64,000 bases of DNA from Malurus cyaneus samueli (Eukaryota > Chordata > Aves > Passeriformes > Maluridae), in contig VKON01002658.1 of NCBI GenBank assembly GCA_009741485.1, positions 1,609,549 to 1,673,548 on the forward strand. The letters are read 5' to 3'. The notes beneath the pieces were generated by a model. It saw only the letters and a list, made by a program, of their open reading frames with translations. It had not been told where the DNA came from and searched no databases. How positions within the stretch are numbered: position 1 is the first letter of the stretch; every line of letters begins with the position of its first letter. A program made the position numbers and the translations under genes. Of the stretch, positions 41,701 to 55,700 are shown piece by piece.

Positions 41701-44700
41701 TAACATCTTCCCTTTTGGACAGTGGAGCATGAAGTTCATCCTAAAGCAAGAACAAAGTTTAAGTTGAGTTCCTAATTGGGATTTAAAATAAATCGTGTTG
41801 ATTCTTCCACAGACTTACTTTATCTTCATCTCGCTGCAGATTGGATTCTTGGTTCTGTGATATGCTGCTCCAATCACAAGACCTTGGATTTTACAGACAC
41901 CTACTTAGAACTGTCTCTTATAAAATAATTTAAAATCACTCACTTTCATGAATATCAGAAACCAATCACTATTTTGAGCTTTATTTTTGTAATTTATGTG
42001 CTATAAGATGCAGATAAAATAGAATGGTGGGACTCACAGACTTGAAAAAAAGTACGCAGTTGATTCTAACTTCTTTCAGCAGCCTCAAACCCTGTGATAC
42101 AGCCACAGAAACTTGTGCTCATTTTACAAATTAATGAATGAATAACTTTTAAAGAGATAGATTTATGTGATGTACTACATTTACTATCAAAAGTGTAGTA
42201 AGCAGTAAGCTTGTCTAGTAAAAAACAGAAGTGTTACAATCTCATATTGACATGCTGCACTTCATAGACATTATTTTCTTTCTAAGGAGACAACTTGTTC
42301 TTTAGCCCAAAACATTTTATTTTAGTAACATATATGATACAAAAAGAATTACTAAGTGTAGTTGTAACTGTGTTGCTAAAATTACAGCAGTTCACGCTAA
42401 ATAAATTAAGGGTATTAGAAGGATATGTGTCATAAATTTAAACCTCCAAAATAATGCAAACTGAGCAAGTATTCAAAGAGCGTATTTGTGGCCTTTGATA
42501 AAAACATCCAGACCCAATTAGAACCCTTTATTGAGGTCTAGAAAGTTTCTTTTTTACTTTCTTATATATGTTACTAAATATTTTAAACATTCCCCCTTCT
42601 CATTGTTTGAAACTGAAATGTGATTTTTAAATTCTTTTGCTAATATCTTGATGCTTCTTTGGCTCCATTTAAATCAATGGCAAGTAATTCTTGTAATAAA
42701 ATGAGCAGCATTAGCTGTAATTTGTGAAGGATGACTTAGTAAAATACCAACTTTTCTATGCATTCTTTTGGCACATAATCTAACATTTTTACTGCTTGTG
42801 TAATGATGGAACTATTGGTTTTAATGCCATTTATTATTTCAATAGATAGAGTTAAAACTGCGTAGAGCTTAGCCTCTCTAATGGATAGATAGTGGATATT
42901 GTAGGAATATGTCTTGCTTGTGGGAAGTGAGACAGGAGCTGACAGTTTAACAGTGGGTGCATTTGTGGGTGAAATTCAGTACTGGGAAAGGGGCCAGTTC
43001 CCGGTGATTTCATTCTTCAGGATAGAACATTAATGCAGGCATCTTGCTCTAGCCAAGGGAAGTAACTCCCCTGACCCTAATCATCCCAAATGAGTCCATG
43101 GCCAGCAGCCACAAGACATTGAGTGCCCAGCCTGGGGAGCTGGGCAGAGGGAAGCCCAGGAGCAGGGAGCAGCTGGCACTGGTTCCTGCAGCCAAGGGGC
43201 TGGTGCGGAGGAGGGCTGGCCAGGCTGCTCCAGGACACTGCCAGCTCCACATTCCCCTGCAGCCAGGCTCCCTGGGTGAGCTCTTAGCGGGCCCTTGTGC
43301 TTGAGCTGCTTTGGGAACACGGGCTGATCTCCCTGGGTCTCATCCTGTTTAAAAAGTGTTATTTTCCTTATGTGCTCTGCTGTAATATTTGTGTTACTGC
43401 CATGACAGCGCTCTGTTTATTCCATTTCCCTCAAGGACAAGAAAGCATCAAACCATACTTCAAAACTTACCATATGTATTTCATGTAAAATGAATATGAT
43501 AAAACAGTATAACACATCTTAATGTGCCTTCCTAAAGAATTATTACCCTGAGCATGGTAAAGACAGTTTCTTTTCAGAAGCTGGAGCACAAAGACTTGCC
43601 CTTCCAACTTTCCTATTTTCTTTTGTTCAGGAAAAAGGTGTGGCTCAAAAGCAGGCAGTAAGGATTTCACCTTTGCTGTTAATCCATCAAATACCTGAGA
43701 ATAAATCTGATTCTAAATTTAGTCCCCCCATAAAATAACTAAAGGAACAGGAACTGAAATACAGCAGGAAAATGGTTTGTTATATTTCAAATGTACTTTT
43801 CTCATCTCTGTCTTCAACACTCAGGTTAGTGGCCATAGCTCCTTTCCACGTGAATCAATCACTTTGTGATTGACTTTAATAGGAGGCTGATTTCCTACCC
43901 TGAACCTCGGCTACACCTTTGGATCACCAGTTAAGCTATTTCTTCTCCATGTTTCCTTAAATTTACTCTTGTTAGAGGCTGGTTCCTCAGTATTTCATAA
44001 TGGAAAAGGTGCAGAACACATCAAATCAGGAAGAAATAAACTGTTATTTTCCCAGTTCAAACCACAGAGTTTCAAAGCAGGACTCAGGGCTTGAGAATTA
44101 TCCTGTGACCGCAGTGTTTGTCTGTTGCCAAGGCCTGTGGTGGGATCTGGAGTCTTGTTGTGGTGACAAAATAAGTTCCTCCACCACAAGTAAATGTCGT
44201 CCCCACAAAATGGAATAATTTCAAACTCAGCATGACAGCTAAAGCCCTTGGCTTTCAGCAGACTGGGACTTAAGCAGCAAATCAAACAACCCATTTTCTT
44301 TTTGATGCAGTGCCATGAGGTTGGATAGTTAGAATCTTACTTTTTGTGCAATAATAAAATTCTCTGCCCCTTGCTGTTGGGCACTGATGCTGTGACGTGC
44401 ATGAGAATTCCAGGCACATGTGGAAAAAAATCAACTTGCCATGGAAGATTTACTGGTGAGGCAACGGTCAAATTTTTTCTCTCTGCAATTCTGAGCCTGG
44501 AACAGCTTCCTTGTCTCCAGCAGATGAGAATGAAATCTGGCTCATTTAATCTAATTTTGTCTCCGCCAACAGATCCTTCTCTCAGTTCTGGTCTTGCAGA
44601 GCTGATTTTTATAATAGCTTCAATAGGAAAAAAAGAGAGAAAAATTAAAAAATCTCAGCATAGAGAGCCTCCAATGTTTCCTCTGGACATTTTGTAACTC

Positions 44701-46400
44701 CCACTGTCAACCAGTAACTGTGCATCTTTTTTATTTGAATAATGATGCCCATAACACTGGAAGCTCTAACATTTACTCAGCCAAAACCATTTATCTTGTT
44801 ATAACAGGATCAGCATCTCAGCTGGGGCTTCTGGATGCTACTCTACTACAAACAAAATTAAAACCACAGTCAGCTGAAATTAATAGTATATGGGAGCCAC
44901 ACTGTTACTCTCCTCACGCATGGAAGGACGTGTGGAGGGTGTTAAATCCCAGCACAACGCATTGAGAGAAATGGATTTTTCCATAATTACCAAACCCCTT
45001 AGATAGCAGCTATCACCGGCAACCAGCAGAGCTCCTGAAAATATTGCTCCAACATTCCTAATGGATGGTTTTCCTTGTGGCTACGTAGGCATGAGCTCGG
45101 TGCCAGCTCCCCCCTCCTCCTGCACTGCAATACGTAGGAAGCTTTTATTCCCAAACGGGAGCGTTTGCTTGCTGACATCACATGCGGTAGGATCCTTTTG
45201 TTTGCCTGTGTCTCCTGCATTGAAATGTTTGTCTGAGTCACAGATCCCGCTGCCTGCCTTCCCCTATGTCATGCTGCTTGCTTCAGAGCTCTTCCCTGAC
45301 TCACAGTTTTTAAATTTTGACACAGCCCAGTTTGCTGCATGGCAACTCAATACTTTTGCCTTTAATATTTTATTATGTAATTTTTATCTAAACCCTATAA
45401 TGATGCAAAAACCACTGCTTTTTTAATTTTTTTTTTGCAGCCTTTTCTGAATAGAGAGATTTTATGACTCAGATTCAGCACTGAATTTCGTTTCAAGGCA
45501 AAGTCAGTTTAGTGTATACTAAATAAAAAATTTAAGATAGTGACTCCCACAACTTGAATTCTCCATTTAGCTGCTGGCTGAGTTTCCTTAGCTCTAACGT
45601 TACCGAGTGCTCTGCCAAAAGGGGTCATCTCTGTGCATGTGTACAAACACTTCTCATAATTGAAGTAATTACTATTTTGCAGTGCAGCACCTTTCTTCTC
45701 CTCTAATAACCTCCTCGATTTGTTTTCTCTTAATAAAAAAAGGACAAAAAGCTGCTGTGCTTCCAGTGTACATTCATTCTCTGGGTTTAGACTCTGGAGC
45801 TGCTGATATTGCTGGTGCCTAAGTCTGGGTTTCCTCTTTATTACAGCCACGAACAAAAGAGATCCTGATTACAGCATGAAATGAAATGAAATGAAGAACA
45901 TGGAAGTCAGGGCTATGCAGCAGCTCAGTTCAAGCCTGAGTCATGGTAAAATATTCCCATTTACTGAGACAGGAATATAAAATTATCATGCTGGATTAAA
46001 TCTTTTGTCCTTCAGATCCACTCTTTCATCTGTGTTGTTGCCACTACAGGATAAATGAGAAGTTCAAAGCAGAGCTTTGATTGTCCTTGACCAAGGACTT
46101 TGCGGCAGGTGAGGGCTAAAGCCCCACTCTGGTGTAGCTCTGAAAGCTGCATTTCTCTTCCAGCATCCAGTGCCTGTGTCCTGCTCTGAGCCTGTGGTGA
46201 GCACAGAGCTGCATCCAACCTCCTTAAAATTCAGGTACACACAAAGCCAGATGACTGATCCACATGCCTGTCATTAAATGTGCTGTGCTCTCTTTTCATT
46301 GTCGTTTTACACAGTGTGAAAAGATGTGGTTATAGCCCCACACAGACCCCCCCAAAAAACCCCAAACAAAACAACAAAAACCCCACCAAAGCTGAAGCCA
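38787..46400. other. intergenic region between RAD51C 3' end and PPM1E promoter
   Basis: About 7.6 kb of mostly unique AT-rich DNA. All open frames are short, start and stop without splice logic and show no recognisable protein family. Minor features are a 17-bp direct duplication at 39519-39552 (GAAGGGTAAGAAACATT then GAAGGGCAAGAAACATT) and an ATGAA microsatellite near 45881-45898. I see no RNA gene or mobile element here. Confidence 0.7.
46330..46395 (-). terminator. RAD51C: GU-rich downstream element of RAD51C poly(A) site
   Basis: On the minus strand this reads as a G/T-only-like stretch (GGTGGGGTTTTTGTTGTTTT, then GTTTGGGG and further G and T runs). It lies about 30-90 nt after the AATAAA hexamer, close to where a downstream cleavage-stimulating element is expected. 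Confidence 0.6.
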
Positions 46401-46421
46401 CTGTTATAGAAAACATAGATT

Positions 46422-46427
46422 TTTATT
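46422..46427 (-). terminator. RAD51C: RAD51C poly(A) signal AATAAA
   Basis: A canonical AATAAA on the minus strand lies 176 nt after the stop codon and is followed by a GU-rich element. Cleavage is predicted at about 46400-46412, giving a 3' UTR of roughly 200 nt. Alternative distal signals were not excluded. Confidence 0.75.
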
Positions 46428-46603
46428 ATAAAAGTACAATTATACCATACACAAAGCAATCTTCTGCCACAGAATTTTACACATTGCAGTCTTAATGTTA
46501 AAACAACGTCCAGAGCAGGAATTGGAGAGTCTCTCAGGCTGCCTTTGGCTGCACGTTCACCCTGCCACTGCTCTCCAGCAGGTTTTTAACATCCACTTTG
46601 GAA

Positions 46604-46708
46604 TCACTGCTGCTTCTCCTCTGTCCGTGGCCGTTTGCGAGGGTTCATCTCAGTCCCTTCTGCGCTGTGAGTGACAGCTGGAGGCTGCACATCTCGGAAG
46701 CCATGGGA
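46604..46708 (-). CDS. RAD51C: RAD51C exon 9 (C-terminus and stop)
   Basis: The acceptor CATCTTCCAG precedes TCCCATGGCTTCCGAGATGT, giving SHGFRDVQ (mammals have PQGFRDTV), then 26 more residues ending [13 protein letters not shown] and a stop. The RKRPR cluster matches the position of the human RKRSR nuclear-localisation signal. The tail after it is diverged from the human one. Confidence 0.93.
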   Translation of the reverse strand, partial: SHGFRDVQPPAVTHSAEGTEMNPRKRPRTEEKQQ

Positions 46709-49700
46709 CTGGAAGATGCAAGGAAAATCATGTGCTAAGGCTTGTAGGGATATAAAGCTATGAGTAACCAGTTCCCAGAAGATCAAAATGAGGGATGATG
46801 CTGCCATTTATTTTGGATGAGAAGCCACAGAATGTTTATAGACCCGGTTAAGTTCAGCACTGCAAACTTTTCAATACATGTGCCAACTAATGCCTCCTCA
46901 ATTTGTTTTTTTAAAGATATTTTCACCAGCCAGGCTATCACTTTCATTTTACTGCTTATCACCCCTATGGCTATGAAAAACTGCTTCTCTGTAAATTAAC
47001 TTATGTTGCTTATTTAAATAAATCAAAAGACAAATCCATCAGCACCCACAGAAGCAAGGAGATGACTGGATTAATTGCCTCAGTCATTTTCAGAAACAAA
47101 ACTGTGAATTTCTACAACCTAGGATATTTTTGTTCCGTGTACCTACTTAATGAACTGAAAACATCAATGAGACATTGTAAGAGAACAGCAGAGCTGAATC
47201 TGTCTCTAGACTGCAAAGACTGTTCCAGCATAGTAATTTATGGGACACAATGGGATGAAAACCTTTGACTGCCAAAAACTAAATGTAGAAGTGAAAACTA
47301 CATGCTGCTACTCAGGAGAGTGCTTGAAGTGATCTATCTGGCCTAGCACCACTCATATTTTCTGCTACTGTAGCTCACAATTTAATTTTTAACTATTTTA
47401 AAATATGAAAGATCTCAAAGTCAGTTAGTTAAACATGTCATGGATGCAGATGGAGATGATGAGATGTTGTGTAAAGCCTGCAACTGTCTGAATTCCCATC
47501 TCCAGACAAATTCTGTGCAGAGAGCACTGTTGACAGCTCAGTGAAGACTTTTAGTGCAGACTTTGAGAGGAAAAGGCATTAATCAGAACACAAAATTGCT
47601 CTGCTGATCCAAAATGCTCAGGTAGAGACAATGTGGGGACAAGAGCATTTCAGGAACACTGACATTTTGGGTTGGTGCAGTGTGAAAAAAGCAGGCAGAA
47701 TTACCATCAGACATGACTCTTCCCAAATGCCAGCGTGTCCCACACCAAGATCAATCCCAAACCCGAGCAAAATGTCTTGTTTAAGTCTCCCATCCCTCCA
47801 TTGCTATTTCTGAATGCTTCACCTCACTCAACCCAGGGTTTTTGAAGGAACAAACAGCAAGAGGTGCCACAAGGGCAGGATCTGTGCAGCCCCTCTGCTA
47901 TTTATAAGCAACTCAAGTGTTATTCTAAAGAGCATAATGGGGAATCTTCAAGTTTAATGTTTCACTGCATCTAATCTCTGCCATTTCCCTGAGGCACAAA
48001 GGTGGATTTGTAGCCAAGTATCCACTTAATCCAGAATGCTGACTCCCAGTGAAAGCATTCCAAGGGTTATAAAGGCCAGAACATAAAGTAGGCTGCCCAG
48101 GATGGATGTCTCACACTTGGATCCAGGCAGGCACCTTGAAAATACAAGAATTTACTGTATATTTGTGAGGCTTGGTAGTGGTTTTGAGATGGTGAGGAGG
48201 TGACTGCTGGAACCAAGGACAAAGCTCAGTCTCCTGTCATTTTGAATTGTTCCTTTATGTCCTGGGGATTTACACCCTGTGGAGCAAGACTGGCAAAGGT
48301 GGATGGCTTTATCACCTGAGCAGTGCTCCCACTGCTGGCCTGGCAGACCCTCCACAGCTCAGGGAAACACAATTCCTACCCAGAATTTAGATCCTGGGTC
48401 TCTGTCTTTCACTATGAAATAATCAGGTCACATTCCTGGGAAACTCAGGTGAATCAGCTGAGCTACTTACTCCCTTGTGCATAAATCAATTTCCATTTCT
48501 ATACTCCACATTTGAGAATGAATCCTTATCAGTTTGTGGGAGAAAGGATTTTATGGGAGAGGAGTTCCACAGCCCCCTCAGATTGGTGACTGACTCCAGT
48601 GTGCTGGAAAGGGCAGGGATAAAAAAAAACCCAGAGCTCAGTCATGAATTTACACATTTCATCAGCTCATGGGCACTGAAGAGCCATTTTGCCAATGGCA
48701 CCAAAGCACCTAATTTGCACATTTCTGATTCCTAAGGAATTAATTATTTTTTTTAATTTTTTTTTTGTATGCTGGTTATACACACATCTGACTTGGAAAC
48801 ACTGGACATGTACTGACATCTTCCAGTTTAACTATGGAATGAGAAATGATAACAACAGACTGTTATCAGACCTGAATTTCATGAAAGAGATGGGGATAAT
48901 ACATTTTTTACTTAAAGAAACCATCTGCTGAAGCAGTTCATCAGGATTAAGGGAAAAAACACAGGGATAATCTTAAATTTTAACTAATCTTTGATTAGGA
49001 TTCGCTCTCAACTGTATTTCAAGATTGTGTGCATTCACACAGAAGAGAGCATAGCTGTTTTATGATGCTTATAAAACTGAAAGGAAAAGGCAATTAAACT
49101 GTCTGAGATAAAATCCATCTGTTTGTCAGCTGGAGAAAAAAAGGACTCACATCACATGATCCAAACAACCTTGGGATGTAGTCCCACTTCCCCTTCCAGT
49201 CTTTAAAAAAGTACATATTTGCAGTATTTCTTCTGTCCAGGTGAATACATTCAGGGACAGGGAAAAAAAAATCTGATTTCTGTTTTGAAAGTTTGAAGAT
49301 CCTATCTGATGGCAGCTTAAAATCTGCAGAAAATGCTATGGCAACGTGTTTCCATGAGGACACATAGCAAATAGTTATGGAATTGTACCTATGGATCTGA
49401 CATGTGAGGATGCAAGAGTTGAGTGGTGCTGTCTTTTTAAACCTAAATACGGCTTAGACAGCATCTCTTCTCATTAATATGTATCTAAGCACCCCACAAT
49501 AGGAAATAATCACAGGATTTAACTAGGGATGAATAAGGACTCCAGCCATAAGCTGGAAGCTCCTTATATGATAGCAGCAGAAGAGAAAAATCTGTGTGTA
49601 TTGGCTGGGTGTAGGGTCAGTGTAGGATGGGGAGATAAACACAACGTGGGTTCTATCACCCATAAAGCAGACATGGGGAAATACCTACAGAACAAAGCAC

Positions 49701-52700
49701 TGGTGAGGAATCTGGAATATCAGGTTTAATTCTGCTCATCCTGATCCTAAAAAGATAAACTCAGCCAGAACAGATGCAAAGAGCCACTTGAGAAACAACG
49801 CCCTACCTGAGCAGGGAGAAAACAGATCAGGTCTCCCAAAATGAAGGCTCAGATGAGCTCATGGTAATTGTACTCAGGCCAAAAGTTAACATCGGGGCCA
49901 GACAAAATAAGCAGCAGCAGAACAGATGGGGACAGGCTGCCTGAAAGTCTGATCTGGAAATCAAAGTGTTTTAACTCTGAGAGGACAAAATGCTGGGTCA
50001 CTTTTCTAAAGGGAAAAGGTGCAAATTATCCCTGGAAGATCTGGAGATATCCCAATGTTACTGATTCCCTTCAGAAGTCCGCTAAAAAGGAGCAAATTAC
50101 CCCTAAATCTGGAGATATCCAAATGTTACTGCTTCCCTTCAGAAGGCAGCTGAAAAGCAACACTAAGAGAGCAAAGACCTTTATCAGATTTGCCTGAAAA
50201 TTCCTTTACAGCTGACAGTGTGCTCCCATCTGTGAATCTCCATCCCAAAGGAATACTCACCGTGATGTCATAGGGTATGGTGGACTCCTTCTGACTCGGT
50301 GATTTGTACAATGTGGCCAGCCTGGTGAAACAAAAAACAGATAATTCTGATTAATTAATAACAGTAATAAAAATTCCAAATAACTCAGTGACCAGACCCA
50401 AGTTTTCCTACAGTACTAGTGGAATTCTCACAGATGTATTTTCATATAGGTCATTTAAACTGTGGATTCCCATCCTTACATGACCTGTCAGCTCAAACAC
50501 AATGCAGACCTACTAAAAAGAGTGAATGATTAATTAGCCTTGTTTCATCACAGTATTTGATGACATTTTTGGAACAATATTCATTATGAATTAATTCCAA
50601 ATGTCACTTTCTTAAAATGCAAACAAAAAGGGTTTTGAGCACAACTCTTCCCTACTCCATTAATCATTTGTTCATTGACCTCTCAAAGCTGGGGGAGACC
50701 CTCAAGAACTCCAATACTTCCAGGGAGGCTTTTTCCAGAGATTTCACAAGCCTGTCAATATGACCCAGAGGCTGGAGATGTTCTATTTCTAAGCCTGCCC
50801 TTGTCAGTGACACACAGCACAACCTTGAGAAAATAGTTTCCTTTTTCTTTCTCCTCTGACACTTCCCTGATTTGGTGCATTTAGACTCTCAGCAATATGC
50901 CTTGATTTGTGTTCTACAGTAAATGCTTGCGTGATATGGAGAGAAAAATTGTAAAGCAGCTCAAAAGCAAAGGTTTTTCAACCAGTGCCAGGGCTGCACC
51001 ATGCCCACCTCCCCAAAACTCACCCTTACATAAGTCACTCTAGAAAGTGTTCTGCTCTCCGTAGCAAGACACCCTGCCAAAAATCCTGTTAATTATTTTC
51101 GGGGGGTTTTTTCCTCCCTGAGGTGCCATTCTATTAGAGAGCACGTAATTACAGCCTGAGGAACACTGCCACTTCATGTTAGCTACACAGGGAATTCCTC
51201 AGAACACTCAAGTGCTGGGTTATACTTGACAAAATTGCCCAAATCTGGAGCTGCAGAAGCCAGCCTTTCACAAGAGCTCAGCTGGAGCCTCTGACTCAAC
51301 AGGATCTTTTCTCCCAGCAAAGAGAACCCTTAGAATTAAGCTCTGACATTTTCAGGAGAAGAGAGAAAGAAGGAGACAGGTATCAGAGTTGGCCAAAGCA
51401 CATAAATTTTTTTTAAAGGCAAATGGATCCTCAAACACTCTTTGTGCCTCGATAACCTGACATAAAAACAACAAAACCACAATGGATCATCAGCTACAGG
51501 CAGCCTGTGAAAAAAATAAGACAGCACTGAGCCATTTCTGCTGTTTCTGCAGGCCCCAGTCCACGTTAGCTGCAGATTTAGATCAGTAAATAAGCCATGT
51601 TTGTCTATCCTTGGCTTGTTTTCTGGAACTTCTATCTGCAGCCTTCCTAGAACTATTGCAGAAGAAAAAAAGTTCTTTTGATATATAAAATTAACTTTTG
51701 TTCACTCTGCAATCATTATGTTGATGCAACTTGTCCTAAAAAGACTTAACTAATCAGTGATGTTAATTTAATTCCAAATTAAACAGCCTGCTGTAATCAT
51801 TCTGCATTGCTTTCAAACTTGGAATTTCAAAACAAAACTCCCCAAGAAAGTGTCACTGCATTTTTCTTTCAAATTCAACAAGCAAAACTCTGCACAACAA
51901 CATTCCAGCAGCATTTTTGCTCGCTGTTTGCAGAAGATTAGGGAATTGCCACGGCTCCTTAATCTCAAGCTGCTGCACGGTGATATTATATACAGAACAA
52001 ACTAAACTGACCAGGAAAGAGAAATGTGAAGAGGGGAAAACAGAACCAGAAAACAGAAGAGATCTCCTTGCAACAGACAGAATTTCACACTTTTTTGAGA
52101 AGGGTCAGCCCACCCTCCACAGCTCAGCCACCAGTGCAGCCCCTTGTGCCTCTCTGCAGGTCACCACAACCCAGAATTGCAGATCTGTCCAGTTTGGCAA
52201 GATCCTGCTGCATTCCAAAGCAAACAGGTCCTGTGGCTGCCCATGAGGCTCAGGTCAGCAGGGCCACAGCCTGTTCTGAGGGTCACTGTCTAGCTGGCTT
52301 CAAAGCTTTCTTTGGCATCTCTGGCTTTGGACTGACAGGGGATAAAAACATTGAAGCAAAAAAATTCTACTCAAATTCTACAGTGCCTGCAAGCAACCGT
52401 GGAGGAGTAGGAGGTTCTTCATAATGAGACTGTTGAAATTGCACCTCTTCAGAGTGGGGCATAAAAATCACCTTGTAACCCATCAGCTCAATGTTTGCAC
52501 AGCATAAATTCACATCAAAATGAGAAAAGTTTTGTTCCACTCCAAAATGCTCAAAAAAAACCCAAATTCATCTTGCAAAATGCAGATAGCAAAAGATACT
52601 TAGCCAGCAAATCCTAAATCCTTGAGTCTGAACAACTGCCATTGGGATGTTACACTTTGATAAATCATGGCACTTTGTCAGAAAGAGCCCATCACGGTGG

Positions 52701-55700
52701 GGAGGAGGAACCTGACAGTTCAACCCACACTGTCCCAGCCCCAATGAGAAAATTCCTGAGCCTCAGGAGCCTGGCATGTGGCAGACCAAGGCCAGGAGCC
52801 ACTGTGGCCAGTTTGAAAAGATTCTCCACATTGTCATTCTATGGATTTTGCTCACATTTTCACTCACCTCTGACTGTTGTCCCAATGGAAGATTAAACGG
52901 ACGGTGGCAGCGTGTCCCCAGCTTTCTCCTGAGGGACATAAAGCAACAGATCATTATCTCTTACACCAGCAGCAGCAGCAGCAGCAAAATGAACTGAAAT
53001 TAACCCTCAAAAACCCCCCATGGTTAAAACAAAATATGCCTTTCTTGCAGTGATGCATCACATCTTTTCCTTCACAACAGATTCATCAAGACAAGCAACA
53101 AGTTCTTCAGTCAGTGTGTTTTACAGAAATCTTGATGCAACACTTCCAGATTTGTAAAAAAAAATATGGAATCCTAATAAAGGACAGATACTACAAAAAT
53201 CTTGAAAACAGAGGCAGCTTGAAGAAGAGATTTGTCTAATTACTACTGAAGAAGTCTGGTGAGGAGGTCTAAATCCTACTTCAGAACTGTGATATTCTGT
53301 CTCTCAGGCATAATTATGAGCAAACATCACTCCCTTTGGGACACCAGCTTTGGGAGAAAGTCAATGATTATTAAAGTATTAAGGACCCCTGAAGCAGTCT
53401 CTTGCTTCTGACAGCAAAATGCAAAATAACAAAACCCAAAGCAAGGAGTGGGGAGGTGTGGTGGAAAGAGAGAAGGAAGTTTGGGTTGTTATCCTGTTCA
53501 GGGGCTCAATCCCATTGTTCCAGCTCACACCTGACCACAAGTCAATGTATGGACAGTTTTACTGGGTGTTCTTTCCTCTGTTTATCCCTGTCAGCAGCCC
53601 AAAGATGGATGGAATTTTAAAGCAGCCAAGTCTCTCCGGTCCACCTGCTCTTTCCTGTCCATCCCTCCCTCATCTCTACCACATCTCCAGCCCCACGTGC
53701 CCCCTGTGCTCTGCTATTTATTACAGAATAAAAAAATAATATCCCACTGTAATGAAGACCTAGACCCTCTAGGCATCTTGCCAGACCTTGCTCCGCTATA
53801 TCTGAGTGGAGATTAAAGATTTTGGCTGTCAGATACGGCTCTGAGGCAGAGATCAAAACGCTTTTTACAATGGCTACAAATTCCACACCAGCACGTTTCC
53901 AACTGCACTGAATACGAGTGAAAAATGCTACTGTAAAATGAGATTTTTCTCAGTTGAACTGCCTGTAGATTAATATTTGACCTCCTTTCTAAATATATTT
54001 AGTATAAATGTCTAGGAACACCCAGCTTAGCTAGTGGGAAAGAAAGCTGTCCCCTTCATAAAGCTCCTGACTTAATACCTTGCAGCATCTGTGCTTTTTC
54101 CTTTTTTCCTTTTCTTTTTTTTTTTTTCATAATTAAGATCTTCCCTTCTGCTCAGGAGCTGAGCAAGAGTTTAGAGATTAAGGTTCTCATGAAATCTTCA
54201 AAAAAGCTGTTTCTCAGGCTTACCAATCAATGGGGGAAAAAAACCTACTTAGTGCAGGCAATAGAATTGATTTTACTTGGGGGTTCCTTTGGCTCCAACA
54301 AACCATGGAGGAGCAGGAGGTTATTCCACCTTTATGATGAAACTTTTGAAATATCTCTTCAGAGCAGAGCATTAAATCCATTTGCTTAAATATTTGGTAC
54401 CAACTGGTACAAAGTTGTATTTTTGGAAGGGTTAAAGCACTCAGTTTAACAATGCTGCGGTCACACTCAGTGGGGAGAGTCACAGTCAGCTCCACAGGAG
54501 GTCATGTCAAATTAATTGTTTGTGAAAGGAAATATGCACAGGACAATGCAGGATCTCTGTGAATTATAACCTCCCCTGAATGTCTTCGCATTCTTCGCTG
54601 TCCCCATGACTCAATAAACACAACAGCTCCCAAACAATGCTGGCCAGTGAAAAAAGACAGGCCCTATTAGCTTTAATTGAGTTTGTAGCCAGAGAGGCTG
54701 CCAAAAATAATCCATCAGAGAGCAGGAGGCAAAACTGACAAAAAGGGTCAGATCCTGGCAGCTGGCTCTGCCTGCACAACTCCAAATTCCACATTCTTCA
54801 CGTTCCTGCAGGACACGGGCTGTGTTTGTTCATTTTATTCTACATCAGTGCCAAAGGGTTTGGTGCCTGGACACACTCTGGGAACATCTTTGTCCTTGTC
54901 CTGTCCCCTTCTCCCTCCTCTCCAGAACAGAGGAATCATTTCTTAGCTCACAGAAACTGAAGAATGTGTGCCCTTTAAATGAATCATAAAATAATGCAGA
55001 GCTACAGGCTGAAATAAGATTTAAATGCTGAACCTTTCCTTAATTTGTAGAAATCTCCACTTCAGAACTGTTTTATTTTCCCCTGTGACTGCAGCAGAAG
55101 GGCCTGGATGAGGTATCTGCTCATTACAGGGCAAAATTGAGCAGCCTGGAAAAAAACTCTTTAACCTGGCTCAGGGCAGGCTGTGCCTGAGGATCCCACA
55201 CAGAACTTCCCTCTCCATCATAACTGCAGAGAATTCCAGTGATGCAGCAAATATGAAATGCCTCTGCAAATAATTAATGGAACATGTTCAAGGGTAATGG
55301 GAAAATAAACAATTTAAACTGCTTGGGAGAGGCAGTGAATGGTTCTCAGGGAATTTAGAAAATTGCAGCTTAGTTTGGGGTATGCAACCATTAAGCTGTG
55401 TTCCTTTTTTGAGTGATTTAACCTTCTCCTCACCACATCCCTGCTGGAGGTTTACTCCTCCCAGGTACATTTTTTCAATGATCATTCACGAGCCAATTTT
55501 AGTTTAATTATTTGATTTATCAGAGATTTGATAATTTAAATAGCTCGAGCTTACTTGGCCCACTTTTGGCAGAAAAAATAAAATCCAACAACCCTCTCAC
55601 CCTGTGAGTCTCTGCAAACTGAAAATGTCATGACTTTTAAACATAATTATAACCTTTTTTCATAATTCTAACCAGAAGCCTAATATACATACCATGTTTT

